Numbered from the stretch's first letter, positions 51,827 through 62,196 are shown. The stretch is DNA of 64,000 bases from Myxococcus dinghuensis (GCF_024198235.1 NZ_JAKCFB010000032.1:1-64000), one strand, 5' to 3'. Program-made: numbers and translations. The notes: generated from the sequence alone by a model not told the origin.

Positions 51827-53428
51827 ATGGTCATCGATTCCTCAGGAGTGCTCCACGACGTGGTGGTGGTGGGGTTGGGCCCGACGGGGGCCATGCTCGG
51901 CAACCTGCTGGGCAGGGAAGGCTGCTCGGTGGTGGGGCTGGAGCGGGAGGACGACATCTACTTCGCGCCTCGCGCCGTGCACTTCGACGACGAGGTCATG
52001 CGCGTCTTCCAGGGCGTGGGGTTGGCCTCGGAGATTGCCCGGACGAGCGAGCCCTTCACGCAGATGGAGTTCCTGTTGAAGCCGGGGACGGAGCCGGTGA
52101 TGCGCACCACCATCGGCTCGCAGGACGGGCGGCACGGATATGCGGGGGCGTACTGGTTCCACCAGCCGACCCTGGAGGGACATTTCCACGCGGGGCTGGC
52201 GCGGTATCCCCACGTGAAGGTCCACCGGGGCATGGAGGTGACGAGCGTCGTCGACCAGGGTGGGCACGTGGAGGTGCGCGCGCGGTCCCGCTCGGGCGAG
52301 GAGCACCTCTTCCGCGCGCGCTACGTCGTGGGCTGTGACGGGGCGCGGAGCATGGTCCGTCGTGAGGCGGCGCTGCCCCTGGTCAGCGCGGACTTCGACG
52401 AGGCCTGGGTCGTCGTCGATACGAAGACGCGGACGGGGCAGAAGCACCCGGACCTGCCACGCCATCATCGGCAGATCTGCGACCCGCGGCAGCCGGTGAC
52501 GTACGTGCCCCTGGCGGGCCCTCACTACGAATGGCAGTTCATGGTGATGGGGGGCCTGTCGGAGCGGGAGGCCACCGACCCGGTGCGGGTGCGGGAGCAA
52601 CTGCGCGGCTTCGTCGACCTCGACACCGTCGAGCTGGTCCGCATCGCGTACTACAAGTTCCACGCGCTCTGGGCGCCGGACTGGCGGGCGGGGCGCATCC
52701 TGCTCGCGGGAGACGCCGCCCATCAGATGCCGCCGTTCCTGGGGCAGGGGATGTGCGCGGGCATCCGGGACGCCGTGAGCCTGGCGTGGCGCCTGCGGCT
52801 GTTGCTCCGAGGGCTCGGGGATGAGCGGCTGCTCGACGACTACCAGGCGGAGCGCTCGACGCACGTGCGGCACATCATCGAGGGCGCGATGTACCTCGGT
52901 CGCGTCATCCAGACGCGAAGCAGGCTCGTCGGCTTCCTGCGTGACTGGCTGCTGTTCCGTCCGACCGAGGCACTCGCGCCGCTCAAGCGACTCGCGTATC
53001 GGCACGCCAACCGCAAGCGCCCCCTCGAGACGGGGTACCTCCTGAAGGGCAGCACCTGCGCGGGCGAACTGCCCCCCCAACCGTGGGTGCTGAGACGGGA
53101 TGGCGCGGAGGTCCTGTTGGACGAGACCCTGGGCACGGACTTCACGCTGCTCGCGCGCTCGCGGTTGCTCGACACGCCCGAGGCACGGGCCTCGGTTTCG
53201 TTGCTGCGGGAGCGGTTGCCGCTGGAGGTCCGGGACTTCGGCCCTGGCGCCGAGCTGGGAGACCGCGACGGCGTGCTGACGGCGTGGTTCACGGAGAAGG
53301 ACCTCGACTTCGTGCTGCTGCGGCCGGACCGGTACGTCCTGGGGGCTGGCCGGTTGGCGGACCTGGGGCGCGTGGTGGAGTTCGCGTTGAGCCGATTCAC
53401 CCCGGTGGCGATGCGGGAGGCCGCATGA
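51827..53428 (+). CDS. FAD-dependent aromatic hydroxylase (MhpA-like)
   Basis: A 533-residue flavoprotein monooxygenase of the PHBH/MhpA type: VVVVGLGPTGAMLGNLLGRE (FAD pyrophosphate), GCDGARSMVR (DG motif) and LLAGDAAHQMPPFLGQGMCAGIRDA (GD motif). It probably hydroxylates an aromatic acid such as a hydroxyphenylpropionate, giving the catechol for the dioxygenase. ATG 51827 has no Shine-Dalgarno and lies about seven bases after a TTTTAT -10-like box, so the mRNA may be leaderless; ATG 51797 is an alternative. It overlaps the next hydroxylase gene by four bases. Confidence 0.9.
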   Translation: MVIDSSGVLHDVVVVGLGPTGAMLGNLLGREGCSVVGLEREDDIYFAPRAVHFDDEVMRVFQGVGLASEIARTSEPFTQMEFLLKPGTEPVMRTTIGSQDGRHGYAGAYWFHQPTLEGHFHAGLARYPHVKVHRGMEVTSVVDQGGHVEVRARSRSGEEHLFRARYVVGCDGARSMVRREAALPLVSADFDEAWVVVDTKTRTGQKHPDLPRHHRQICDPRQPVTYVPLAGPHYEWQFMVMGGLSEREATDPVRVREQLRGFVDLDTVELVRIAYYKFHALWAPDWRAGRILLAGDAAHQMPPFLGQGMCAGIRDAVSLAWRLRLLLRGLGDERLLDDYQAERSTHVRHIIEGAMYLGRVIQTRSRLVGFLRDWLLFRPTEALAPLKRLAYRHANRKRPLETGYLLKGSTCAGELPPQPWVLRRDGAEVLLDETLGTDFTLLARSRLLDTPEARASVSLLRERLPLEVRDFGPGAELGDRDGVLTAWFTEKDLDFVLLRPDRYVLGAGRLADLGRVVEFALSRFTPVAMREAA

Positions 53429-55071
53429 ACGAGACACCCGTGCTCATCGTCGGCGGTGGACCGGTGGGGCTCACGCTCGCGCTGGCCTTGAGCCGACAGG
53501 GCGTCCGCTCCACGGTCGTCAACGACCGGAAGGAGACGACGCGTCACCCCAAGCTGGACGTGGTCAACTGCCGCTCGATGGAGATCTTCCGGCAGCTCGG
53601 GCTGGACGAGAAGATCCGCGCGGCGGGAAACCCGCTCGATGCCAACCAGTACTCGGCCATCGCCGCGTCGGTGAAGGGGCCCGTGTACACGGTGATGCGG
53701 GAGCGTCACCTCATCTACCAACCTGTCGAGACGGCCCGGACGCTCATCCGGGAATGCACGGACGGGAGCCTGCCGCTCGAGTCGATGCAGCGCATCGCCC
53801 AGATGCACCTGGAGCCGGTGCTGCTCGCCGAAGCGCGCGCCGATCCGAACATCGACGTGCGCTTCGGTGCTCGCCTCTTCGGCTTCGAGCAGGATGCCAC
53901 GGGGGTGACGGCGCTCGTCCACGACGTGGACACCCGCGCGCAACAGCACCACCGGGCCCGCTACCTCATCGGCTGCGACGGTCCATCGAGTCGGGTCCGC
54001 AACTTCCTCAACATCGACTACGACGGGACGCGGGACCTGATGGGCGAGCTGTTCATCATCCACCTGCGGTCCAAGGCCATCGCGGGCCTCTTCCCGAACG
54101 GGCAGCCGTACTGGCACACGTGGCTGTCCCGCCCCGGCTTCAGCGGCCTGCTGGTGTCGCCCGACGCGAGCCGGGACGACTACGTGCTCCACCGCCCCTT
54201 CGGTCCACGCCCGGGCGAGTCGCTCGAGGACATCGTGGACGCGGCGCTGGGCACCCAGGTGCCCTATGACATCGTGCAGAGCGGACCGTGGCGCCCGCAG
54301 TTCCTCGTCGCGAAGTCCTTCGGTCGTCACCGCGTCTTCCTCGCGGGCGACGCCACGCACCAGTACATGCCGACGGGCGGGCTGGGCATGAACACGGGCG
54401 TGACGGAGGCCCACAACCTGGCGTGGAAGCTGGCCGCGACGCTCGCGGGCTGGGGCGGTCCGAAGTTGCTGCCGAGCTACGAGGCCGAGCGCCTGCCCGT
54501 GGCCCGGAGGAACCGCGAGCACGTGAAGAAGTGCGCCGCCGCCGCGTTCGAGTCCCAGTTCCAGACGAGCGCCGCGGTGCTGGCGCCGGGCGCCGTGGGC
54601 GAGGCCGCGCGGGCCCTGGTCGCCCGCGAGTTCGAGGCCCGGACGTCACGTCTCTACGAGTCGCTCGGCGCGGAGTTGGGGTATCGCTACGGCGACTCCC
54701 CCATCATCGCGAGGGAGGAGGGCAGGGAGCCGCCCTGTGACGAGGTGGCGTACCTGCCCACGACGTGGCCCGGCGCGCGGCTGCCGAGCGCCTTCCGCGA
54801 TGATGGGCAGGCGGTGTTCGACCTGCTGGACGCGAGCGGGTTCACACTCCTCGCCGCGTCGTCCGCGAGGAACGAAGCGGAGCGGTTGACCCTCGCCGCG
54901 CGTGAGGCCGGGGTCCCGCTCAGGCAGGTCCTCCTCGAGGAGCCGAGGTTGAGGCAGCTCTACGAACGTCCCCTCGTGCTGGTGCGGCCCGACCAGCACG
55001 TCTGCTTCCGGGGCGAGACGCTCCCGTCCGAGCCGCGTCGGCTCATCGACCTGATTCGCGGAGCCGCATGA
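53425..55071 (+). CDS. Second FAD-dependent monooxygenase
   Basis: A 548-residue flavoprotein hydroxylase with the same three FAD motifs: LIVGGGPVGLTLALALS, LIGCDGPSSRVR and FLAGDATHQYMPTGGLGMNTGV. It differs in its substrate domain and resembles PgaE/2,4-dichlorophenol hydroxylase-type enzymes, with a C-terminal thioredoxin-like part. Two hydroxylases in one operon suggest two ring hydroxylations or two substrates. The start overlaps the preceding stop (ATGA). Confidence 0.9.
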   Translation: MNETPVLIVGGGPVGLTLALALSRQGVRSTVVNDRKETTRHPKLDVVNCRSMEIFRQLGLDEKIRAAGNPLDANQYSAIAASVKGPVYTVMRERHLIYQPVETARTLIRECTDGSLPLESMQRIAQMHLEPVLLAEARADPNIDVRFGARLFGFEQDATGVTALVHDVDTRAQQHHRARYLIGCDGPSSRVRNFLNIDYDGTRDLMGELFIIHLRSKAIAGLFPNGQPYWHTWLSRPGFSGLLVSPDASRDDYVLHRPFGPRPGESLEDIVDAALGTQVPYDIVQSGPWRPQFLVAKSFGRHRVFLAGDATHQYMPTGGLGMNTGVTEAHNLAWKLAATLAGWGGPKLLPSYEAERLPVARRNREHVKKCAAAAFESQFQTSAAVLAPGAVGEAARALVAREFEARTSRLYESLGAELGYRYGDSPIIAREEGREPPCDEVAYLPTTWPGARLPSAFRDDGQAVFDLLDASGFTLLAASSARNEAERLTLAAREAGVPLRQVLLEEPRLRQLYERPLVLVRPDQHVCFRGETLPSEPRRLIDLIRGAA

Positions 55072-55072
55072 C

Positions 55073-55453
55073 ATGCAAGCATTCCTGGGTGACCTGAAGC
55101 TGCGAGCGCTGCTCCTGGCGACGGAGCGGTTGATGCTCCGCGCGCGCGCTCGCTCCGAGCGCGTCCGGCAACTCGTCGACGAGGCGTCCCACGTCCTGCA
55201 GATCCGCACCGAGTCCGGCTGCGGGGGCTACTTCGAGGTGCGGCAGGGCCGGGTGCGGATGCGCTTCGGCCTCCACGAGGCGCCCGACTTCACGCAGACC
55301 TGGAAGGATGGCGGTGACGCGGTCCGCGCGCTGACGAGCCGCGACGAGGCGGACCTCGCGCGGGCCTTCGAGGCGGGGGCGTGCCGAATGTCCGGGAGCT
55401 TCCTGGTCGCGCTCTGGTTCAACGAAGTGATGAAGCTTGCGCGTCCTCGCTGA
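55073..55453 (+). CDS. Small SCP2-like protein
   Basis: A 126-residue soluble protein one base after the second hydroxylase stop. The strand-rich middle (GYFEVRQGRVRMRFGLHEAPD) and the helix at the end (GSFLVALWFNEVMKLA) suggest an SCP2/sterol-carrier fold, but no motif is decisive. It may bind a lipophilic pathway substrate. Confidence 0.5.
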   Translation: MQAFLGDLKLRALLLATERLMLRARARSERVRQLVDEASHVLQIRTESGCGGYFEVRQGRVRMRFGLHEAPDFTQTWKDGGDAVRALTSRDEADLARAFEAGACRMSGSFLVALWFNEVMKLARPR

Positions 55454-55523
55454 CTGTGCGCACGCCGCGGCTCGCGGGATTGGAGAGGCGGACCCGAGGC
55501 GCACCGGTTAGGCTGCGCGCGCG

Positions 55524-56090
55524 ATGTCCACCCCGAACCCCGCCTTCGCGCGAGTGACGACCGCGCGGCTCCTGCTGCGCGCCGTGCGCGACGATGACCT
55601 GGACGTCATCTACCAGCTCCACGTGGACCCCGAGACGAGTCGATTCGACGCGACCGGGGCGCTGACGTCGATGGCCGAGGCGCGCGAGTTGTTGGCGCGC
55701 TGGCAGGCAGACTGGTCCCGGGAGGGCCTGGGCTACTGGATGGTGGAGCGGCTGGACGCGCCGGGCCTCGTCGTGGGCGTGGGCGGTGTGCGCCACAAGG
55801 AGATCGAGGGAGAGCGGGTGTTGAACCTCGCCTATCGCTTCTCTCCGCGGGCCTGGGGGCAGGGGTACGCGACGGAGGTCGCCCGCGCCGCGCTGGACCT
55901 CTCCGCCCGGTACGTTCCGGACGTGCCGCTGGTCGCCATCATCAGCCCGGTGAACGGACCGTCATTGCGCGTCGCGCAGCGGCTGGGCCTGCGGCTGGAG
56001 CGCGTCATCTCGTACCTGGGGAGCGACAACGGCCTGTACCGTGTCGCCGGCCCTGGCGGCGTTCGACCCTCTGGGTCGGGAGTCATCTGA
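55524..56090 (+). CDS. RimJ/RimL-type GNAT acetyltransferase
   Basis: A 188-residue N-acetyltransferase: TTARLLLRAVRDDDLD at the N terminus, LAYRFSPRAWGQGYATEVA (acetyl-CoA loop) and NGPSLRVAQRLGLRLE. Known relatives acetylate ribosomal proteins or small amines. It precedes the pentapeptide gene by one base, so both may be made together. Confidence 0.88.
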   Translation: MSTPNPAFARVTTARLLLRAVRDDDLDVIYQLHVDPETSRFDATGALTSMAEARELLARWQADWSREGLGYWMVERLDAPGLVVGVGGVRHKEIEGERVLNLAYRFSPRAWGQGYATEVARAALDLSARYVPDVPLVAIISPVNGPSLRVAQRLGLRLERVISYLGSDNGLYRVAGPGGVRPSGSGVI

Positions 56091-56091
56091 C

Positions 56092-56751
56092 ATGTCCACC
56101 GACGCGACCTCCGAGTTCCTGCGCCGCCTCCGTGAGGAGGAGGCCTTCGAGAACGAGACCTTCAGCGACCTGCTGCTCGACGGGGCGGACCTGGGCGGCA
56201 AGGAGTTCTATCGCTGCACGTTCCGGAACGTGCAGCTCCAGTCGTCCCGCTGGAAGGAGTCGCAGTTGGAGGACTGCGTCTTCGAGGGCTGCAACCTGAC
56301 GCGCTCGAACGTCCTCGCGCTGCGCCTGAGGGGCGCGCGCTTCGAGGGCTCGAAGCTGATGGGCATCGACTGGACGGGCGTGGCGTCCAACCCGGAGATG
56401 CACTTCGAGGAGTGCGGTCTCCAATACGACTCGTTCGTCGGCTTCAGCCTGAGGAAGACCCCGTTCCTGCGGTGTGTCTGCAAGGAGGCGAACTTCTTCG
56501 ACATGGACCTGACGGAGTCGGACTTCTCCGAGACGGACCTGACGGGAAGCAACTTCCGGGGCTGCACGCTGACGCGCGTCACCTTCAGCGGGACGCAGGG
56601 GTTGGTGCTCGACCCGGCGCGCAACCGACTGAAGGACACGCGCGTGCCCCCGGAGACCGCCATGGCCCTGGCCCATTCCCTGGGCATGCTGGTGGACGGC
56701 TACCACGCCAAGGCGTCTACGCGCGCAGCGGGCTCGAAGAAGGCGCGCTGA
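56092..56751 (+). CDS. Qnr-like pentapeptide-repeat protein
   Basis: A 219-residue right-handed quadrilateral beta-helix of pentapeptide repeats with the A(D/N)LXX-like pattern (for example LDGADLGGKEFYRCTF, DLTESDFSETDLTGSNF). The length and the helical end (DPARNRLKDTRVPPETAMALAHSLG) match Qnr/MfpA-type proteins, which mimic DNA and protect gyrase. It is convergent with carbonic anhydrase. Activity on gyrase is an inference. Confidence 0.82.
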   Translation: MSTDATSEFLRRLREEEAFENETFSDLLLDGADLGGKEFYRCTFRNVQLQSSRWKESQLEDCVFEGCNLTRSNVLALRLRGARFEGSKLMGIDWTGVASNPEMHFEECGLQYDSFVGFSLRKTPFLRCVCKEANFFDMDLTESDFSETDLTGSNFRGCTLTRVTFSGTQGLVLDPARNRLKDTRVPPETAMALAHSLGMLVDGYHAKASTRAAGSKKAR

Positions 56752-56761
56752 GCGGCCCGGC

Positions 56762-57433
56762 TCAGAACACCTGCTGGAGTCCGAAGCGGCCCCGGGCGCG
56801 AGCGGAGTCTCCATCCACCGCGACGACGGGCGCGAACTGTCCCTGGTCCGGGTCGTAGGCGTGCACGGAGCCGTCCTCGAGCTGGTACACCCAGGCGTAC
56901 AGGTTCAGTTGCCGGCGAGCCAGGGCCGCGGCCACGGTGGGCAGCGTGCGCAGGTGCTCCATCTGCACCAGGACGTTCTCCTCCACCGCGGCGTCCAGCA
57001 GGGGCGGGCCGGACAGGTGGCGGTAGTTCTCCTCGATGATGCGCTGGGTGGCCTCCGCGTGGCGCAGCCACTCCCGCATGGCCGGAAGGCGCGCGAGCTT
57101 GTCCGGCTCCAGCAGCCCCTGCATGGCGCCGCAGCGCGTGTGTCCGCAGACGATGATGTGGCGCACCCCCAGCGCCGCCACCGCGTATTCGATGGTGGCC
57201 GCCTCGCCGTTGTTGGCGGTGCCATGGGGCGGGACGATGTTGCCCGCGTTGCGGACAATGAACAGCTCCCCGGGCCCCGCTCCCGTCAGCTCGTTGGGCA
57301 GCACGCGCGAGTCAGAGCAGGTGATGAAGAGCACCTCCGGGCTCTGCGCCTCCGCGAGCCGGGAGTAGAGCTCCTGCTTGGAGCGGAAGATCTCGGTCTG
57401 GAAGTGGTGCAGGCCGGGAATGAGTTTTTCCAT
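56762..57433 (-). CDS. can: Beta-class carbonic anhydrase
   Basis: A 223-residue zinc enzyme that interconverts CO2 and bicarbonate. Zinc ligands are Cys39 (TCSDSR, with Asp41 and Arg43), His98 and Cys101 (CGHTRCG). It stands alone, converging on the pentapeptide gene with 10 bp between stops. It may supply bicarbonate for carboxylases. Confidence 0.95.
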   Translation of the reverse strand: MEKLIPGLHHFQTEIFRSKQELYSRLAEAQSPEVLFITCSDSRVLPNELTGAGPGELFIVRNAGNIVPPHGTANNGEAATIEYAVAALGVRHIIVCGHTRCGAMQGLLEPDKLARLPAMREWLRHAEATQRIIEENYRHLSGPPLLDAAVEENVLVQMEHLRTLPTVAAALARRQLNLYAWVYQLEDGSVHAYDPDQGQFAPVVAVDGDSARARGRFGLQQVF

Positions 57434-57564
57434 GGCCCCGAGCCTTTCCCAGTCCCGGGGTCGCCCACAACGGCGAACCCGGACCTCTGTCTCACTTCGG
57501 GCGCCATGTGCCAGTCAGGTGTCGGGCGGGCAGCTCCCCACCCGCGCACCTGGAGGGGGCTTGG

Positions 57565-58077
57565 TCAGGGCGTCACGCCGAAGACGGTGGTGGTCGCGAG
57601 GACGCTCCCGCCCTCCTTCGCCGTCTTGATGGTGAACACGTAGGTGCCGGGGGCCTGGATCCACGGCGCGTTCTCGCAGTGCTTGCCGCGGTCGCTCTCC
57701 TTGGTGAAGAGCTGCTCGGGAGCGCCGTTCGCGCTGACCTTGATCCACACCGGATAGCTGAGGCCGGAGGTGTTCCAGCAGATGCGCGAGGTGCCGACCT
57801 GGCCCACGGGAACGGTGACGGTCTGCGGCGTGCCCCAGAGGGTGACCGTGGTGGGGATGGGCGCGCAGGAGACGGCGTTGGGACAGCCTCCGGGACACGC
57901 GGTGCTACACGCGAAGCCCACCGTGGCGTAGTTGGGCGGACACAACGGGCCACAGTAGATGACGCCCTGTTCGGTGGACTCCAGGGGGGAATCGGTGGCT
58001 TCGTCCTCGCCCCCCGCGCAGCTCGCGAGGAAGAGCAGCGCGACGGCACCCATGACACGACGGAGGTTCTTGGTCAT
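57565..58077 (-). CDS. Cysteine-rich lipoprotein
   Basis: A 170-residue exported protein with lipobox LASC (Cys20) and many cysteines in the N-terminal half (YCGPLCPP, CSTACPGGCPNAVSCAP), then a beta-sandwich-like C-terminal part (VTVPVGQVGTSRICW). Similar lipoproteins are found widely in myxobacteria without known role. ATG 58077. Confidence 0.7.
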   Translation of the reverse strand: MTKNLRRVMGAVALLFLASCAGGEDEATDSPLESTEQGVIYCGPLCPPNYATVGFACSTACPGGCPNAVSCAPIPTTVTLWGTPQTVTVPVGQVGTSRICWNTSGLSYPVWIKVSANGAPEQLFTKESDRGKHCENAPWIQAPGTYVFTIKTAKEGGSVLATTTVFGVTP

Positions 58078-58247
58078 GGGGCTCTCCTAGGGAGTCCCCA
58101 GGGAGCGCGCGCGATTTTGTTCCGGGTTGTGCCGTGCCGGACCTGCGGCGTGTGTGGCCACCGTCATCCGGCTCCGTCCCGGGTCGGAGGTGACGGAGGT
58201 GCGGGGCCGCGAATCCGGCGCGGCGCGCGTCGACCGTCCCGGGCCCT

Positions 58248-59513
58248 TCAGCGACGTCGCGGGGCGACTTCTTCCGTCTCGTCCTCGACGTAGTCGGCGT
58301 CGGGCGTCGGCACCTGCTCCGTCTCGTCGTAGGCGCCCTCGTCGTCATACGCGGGGGCCGCGGCGGCCTGCTGCTCCGCGCGGAGGCGCTGGAACGCGAG
58401 GAAGCCCACGGCCCCCAGGCCGACGACGAAGATGATGGGCCCTGGCGACAGCTTCATGTGGAGCAGCGCCCAGAGCAGGCCCACGCCCGTCACGCCCGCG
58501 GGCGCGAACCGCGTCCACGCGGGGCGGTCGACCTCGGGACGCAGCGCGAGCAGGCCCAGCATCGTCAGGAGCAGCAGCTCCATCACCACGGCGCCCGGCA
58601 GCTCCCAGCCGGACAGGGTGGTGATGCCGCCGCCCGCGGAATACAGGACGTCGTCCGGGGGCCGCGTCGTCTGGATGACCCGCAGCTCCGGAGGGCCCGC
58701 GGGCATGGGCGCGTTCTCGGGCGTGTTGGGCAGCGTGCTCACCGTGGCCCAGGGCGCGTAGAGCGTGAGGATGCACAGGCCCACGCCGCCCAGCGCCACC
58801 ACCTCCGGGACGAGCAGCAACTGGCGCGGGTCGAAGTAGCGCGCCACCACGCCCTCCGGCCCCGCGAGGACCTTGCGGTACTGGTCGTGAACCACCAGCC
58901 CCACGGAGACCAGCCAGAGCACCGGCGTGAAGCCCAGCCCCAGCATGCGGATCGCCAGCGCCACCAGCAGCGCGCAGAACGCGGCGGTCACCTCGGGGCG
59001 GAGGAGGAACTCGGGCACCAACCCCGTGAGGCCCTCGGCCTCGTTCGCCTGGCGCAGCTCGCGGGCCACCAGCAGCACCGCGCCCACCAGCGTCGCCAGC
59101 GTGGCCACCACGCCCACGCCGTCGAAGGAGGGGAGGATGGAGAGCGCCAAGGCGAAGGCCAGGATGCCCAGCCCCACCACGCTCTGCGAATGGCCCGGGA
59201 CGCTGGCCAGCCACTTCGGCCCGTCGTACTTCGGGCGGGACTGCCCCGGGTCCGTGTCCTCTCCGGCCTCGACCGCCCGCGGCGGCGGCGCATAGGAGGG
59301 CTGTCCACCCGACCCGCCACGCGAGTAGTCATCCGCCTCGTCGAGGATCTCCGCGGCGTAGGAGGGCTCCTCGAGCGCACGCTGGGGCCGGGAGGGACGC
59401 AACGCCGGCCGAGAGCCCGTCAACTGCGAGGGCGTGTCCGGCATCTTGGCGCCACAGTTCTCGCAGTACTTCAGCCGCGCGTTCGAAGCTTCGCCGCACT
59501 CCGGGCACCGCAT
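58248..59513 (-). CDS. Zinc-ribbon multi-pass membrane protein
   Basis: A 421-residue protein: an N-terminal double-cysteine zinc ribbon (CPEC...CENC, 3-20), a disordered acidic/Pro linker to about 95, then roughly eight membrane helices, and an acidic C-terminal tail. No transporter signature is seen. It lies between the accessory block and ccmG, 104 bp after ccmG, and may be part of the cytochrome c cluster or unrelated. Confidence 0.65.
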   Translation of the reverse strand: MRCPECGEASNARLKYCENCGAKMPDTPSQLTGSRPALRPSRPQRALEEPSYAAEILDEADDYSRGGSGGQPSYAPPPRAVEAGEDTDPGQSRPKYDGPKWLASVPGHSQSVVGLGILAFALALSILPSFDGVGVVATLATLVGAVLLVARELRQANEAEGLTGLVPEFLLRPEVTAAFCALLVALAIRMLGLGFTPVLWLVSVGLVVHDQYRKVLAGPEGVVARYFDPRQLLLVPEVVALGGVGLCILTLYAPWATVSTLPNTPENAPMPAGPPELRVIQTTRPPDDVLYSAGGGITTLSGWELPGAVVMELLLLTMLGLLALRPEVDRPAWTRFAPAGVTGVGLLWALLHMKLSPGPIIFVVGLGAVGFLAFQRLRAEQQAAAAPAYDDEGAYDETEQVPTPDADYVEDETEEVAPRRR

Positions 59514-59617
59514 GGTCCCACCTTGCTGATGTGGGGGAAGGGGGAGCCCCCACGGTCCAGCGCAACCCGTGAATACTCGGAAACGTCACCGGAAGCGAGC
59601 GCCCCCGGGTGAAGGGA

Positions 59618-60174
<557 letters not shown>

Positions 60175-60175
<1 letters not shown>

Positions 60176-62196
60176 CAGGCCGCTCCCTGCTTCGCGTCGT
60201 CACCCGCGAGCGGCGCCGCGGCGCCCAGCTCCGCGCCGGACAGCGCCACCACCGCGCGGCGGCGGGGCCACAGGGCGATGAGCGTGCCCAGGACCAGGAG
60301 CGGGATGCTCCACCAGATCCACCCCACCATCGGGAAGACCCAGACGTTGAAGCTGGCGTTGCCGGCCTGCTCGGAGAAGGCCATGAGCGAGATGTACAGG
60401 TCCTCGCCCGCCGTCTCCCGCACCGCGGGCGTGCCGATGGGGTCCGTGCTCCGCTCGTAGTAGTTCAGCCGGGGCTTCTGCTCGTCCACCTTGCCGCTCG
60501 GCGTCGTCACCTCCACGCGCGCGGCGACGAAGGTGCGGTGCGGCTCCTCGCCGCTGACCAGGCCCAGGTAGCGCAGCTTGTAGCCGTCCAGCTCCATCAC
60601 CTGGTCCTTCTTGAGCGTGCCGGACGTGTGCTTCACGTACGACGACGACGCGGCCACGGCGACGATGATGAGCACGATGCCCAGGTGGACGACGTAGCCA
60701 CCGAAGCGGCGCTGCGCCTTGGTGGCGCTCGTCATCACCGCGGTGACCAGGCCCTCCTTGCGCTCCGCCATGCGCACGCGCACCGGCGCCACCAGCTCCC
60801 GCAGGGTGATGACGGTGACGAAGCCCGCCAGCCCGAAGGTGAGCAGCGGGTAGAAGCCGCGCATGCCCACCGCGAAGCACACCACGGAGACGACGAGGCC
60901 CACGCCGGTGGGGATGAGGAACTGCCGCCGCAGCGTGGCCTTGTCCGGCGTGCCCCAGGGCAGCACCGGGCCCACGCCCATCAGGAACAGCACCGCGATG
61001 CCGCCGGGCACCGCCATCTTGTTGAAGTACGGCTCACCCACGCTCACGCGCACGCCGCGCACCGCCTCGGACACCAGCGGGTAGAGCGTGCCCAGCAGCA
61101 CCGTGAAGGTGATGGCCACGAACACCAGGTTGTTCACCAGGATGCTCGCCTCGCGGGACACGAGCGAACTCATCCGCCCCTCAGGCACCAGCAGCGGGCC
61201 GCGCACCGCCAGCAGCGCGATGCACACCACCAGCAGCACGCCCAGGAACACCAGGAACGTGGGGCCGATGTCCGACTGGGTGAAGGAGTGGACCGAGTTG
61301 AAGATGCCCGAGCGCGTCATGAACGTGCCGAGGATCGTCAGCACGAAGGACGCGAGCGCCAGGCTCAGCGTCCACAGCTTCAGCATCCGCTTGCGCTCCT
61401 GCACCATGGTGGAGTGCATGAACGCGGTCGCCGTCAGCCACGGCAGGAAGCTGGCGTTCTCCACCGGGTCCCACGCCCAGTAGCCGCCCCAGCCGAGCAC
61501 CGCGTACGCCCACCAGGCGCCGAGGATGATGCCGATGGACAGGAACAGCCACGCGACCAGCGTCCAGCGCCGCAGGGGCGCCATCCACGCCTCGCCGATC
61601 TCCCCGCGCAGCAGGCCCGCCACCGCGACGCCGAAGGGCACCGTCATCCCCACGTAGCCCAGGTACAGGAAGGGCGGGTGGATGATCATCAGGATGTGGT
61701 TCTGCAGCAGCGGGTTGGGGCCGGGGCCGTCCGCGGGCACGGGGGACATGGCGCCCCAGGGGTTGGCCGGGCCGGCGATGAGGAACGCGAAGAAGACGCC
61801 CACCGCCAGCATGGTGCCCAGCGCCAGCTGCATGTAGCGCGCGTGCTCGCGGCGGTGCACCCACGCGAACGCGCCGATGTAGCCGCCCATGATGAGGCCC
61901 CAGAAGAGGATGGACCCCTCCAGCGCGCTCCACAGCGAGACGACGGTGTAGAGCAGCGGCGTGTCGCGGCTGCCCACCTGCGCCACGTACTTCACGCTGA
62001 AGTCGTGCGTGACGAGCGCGTACACCATGACCAGGTTCGCGGCGATCATGCAGCCGGCGAAGCCCCACACCGCGCGCATCACCCAGGGGAAGCCCGCCTC
62101 GCTGCGGCGCAGCCCCGTGAAGATGCCCACCACCGCGCCGAAGGCCGCGAACGCCAGGCCCCCGAGCACCAGCCCGTATCCAATCGTCCCGTTCAC
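60175..62196 (-). CDS. ccmF: Haem lyase subunit CcmF
   Basis: A 673-residue, about 15-helix inner-membrane haem lyase: the WWD-type motif (WGGYWAWDPVENASFLPW) and the HHPPFLYLG-like IIHPPFLYLG, and a periplasmic loop. It attaches haem to the CXXCH cysteines of cytochromes c, with CcmH and CcmI. ccmE precedes it with a four-base overlap (ATGA). Confidence 0.95.
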
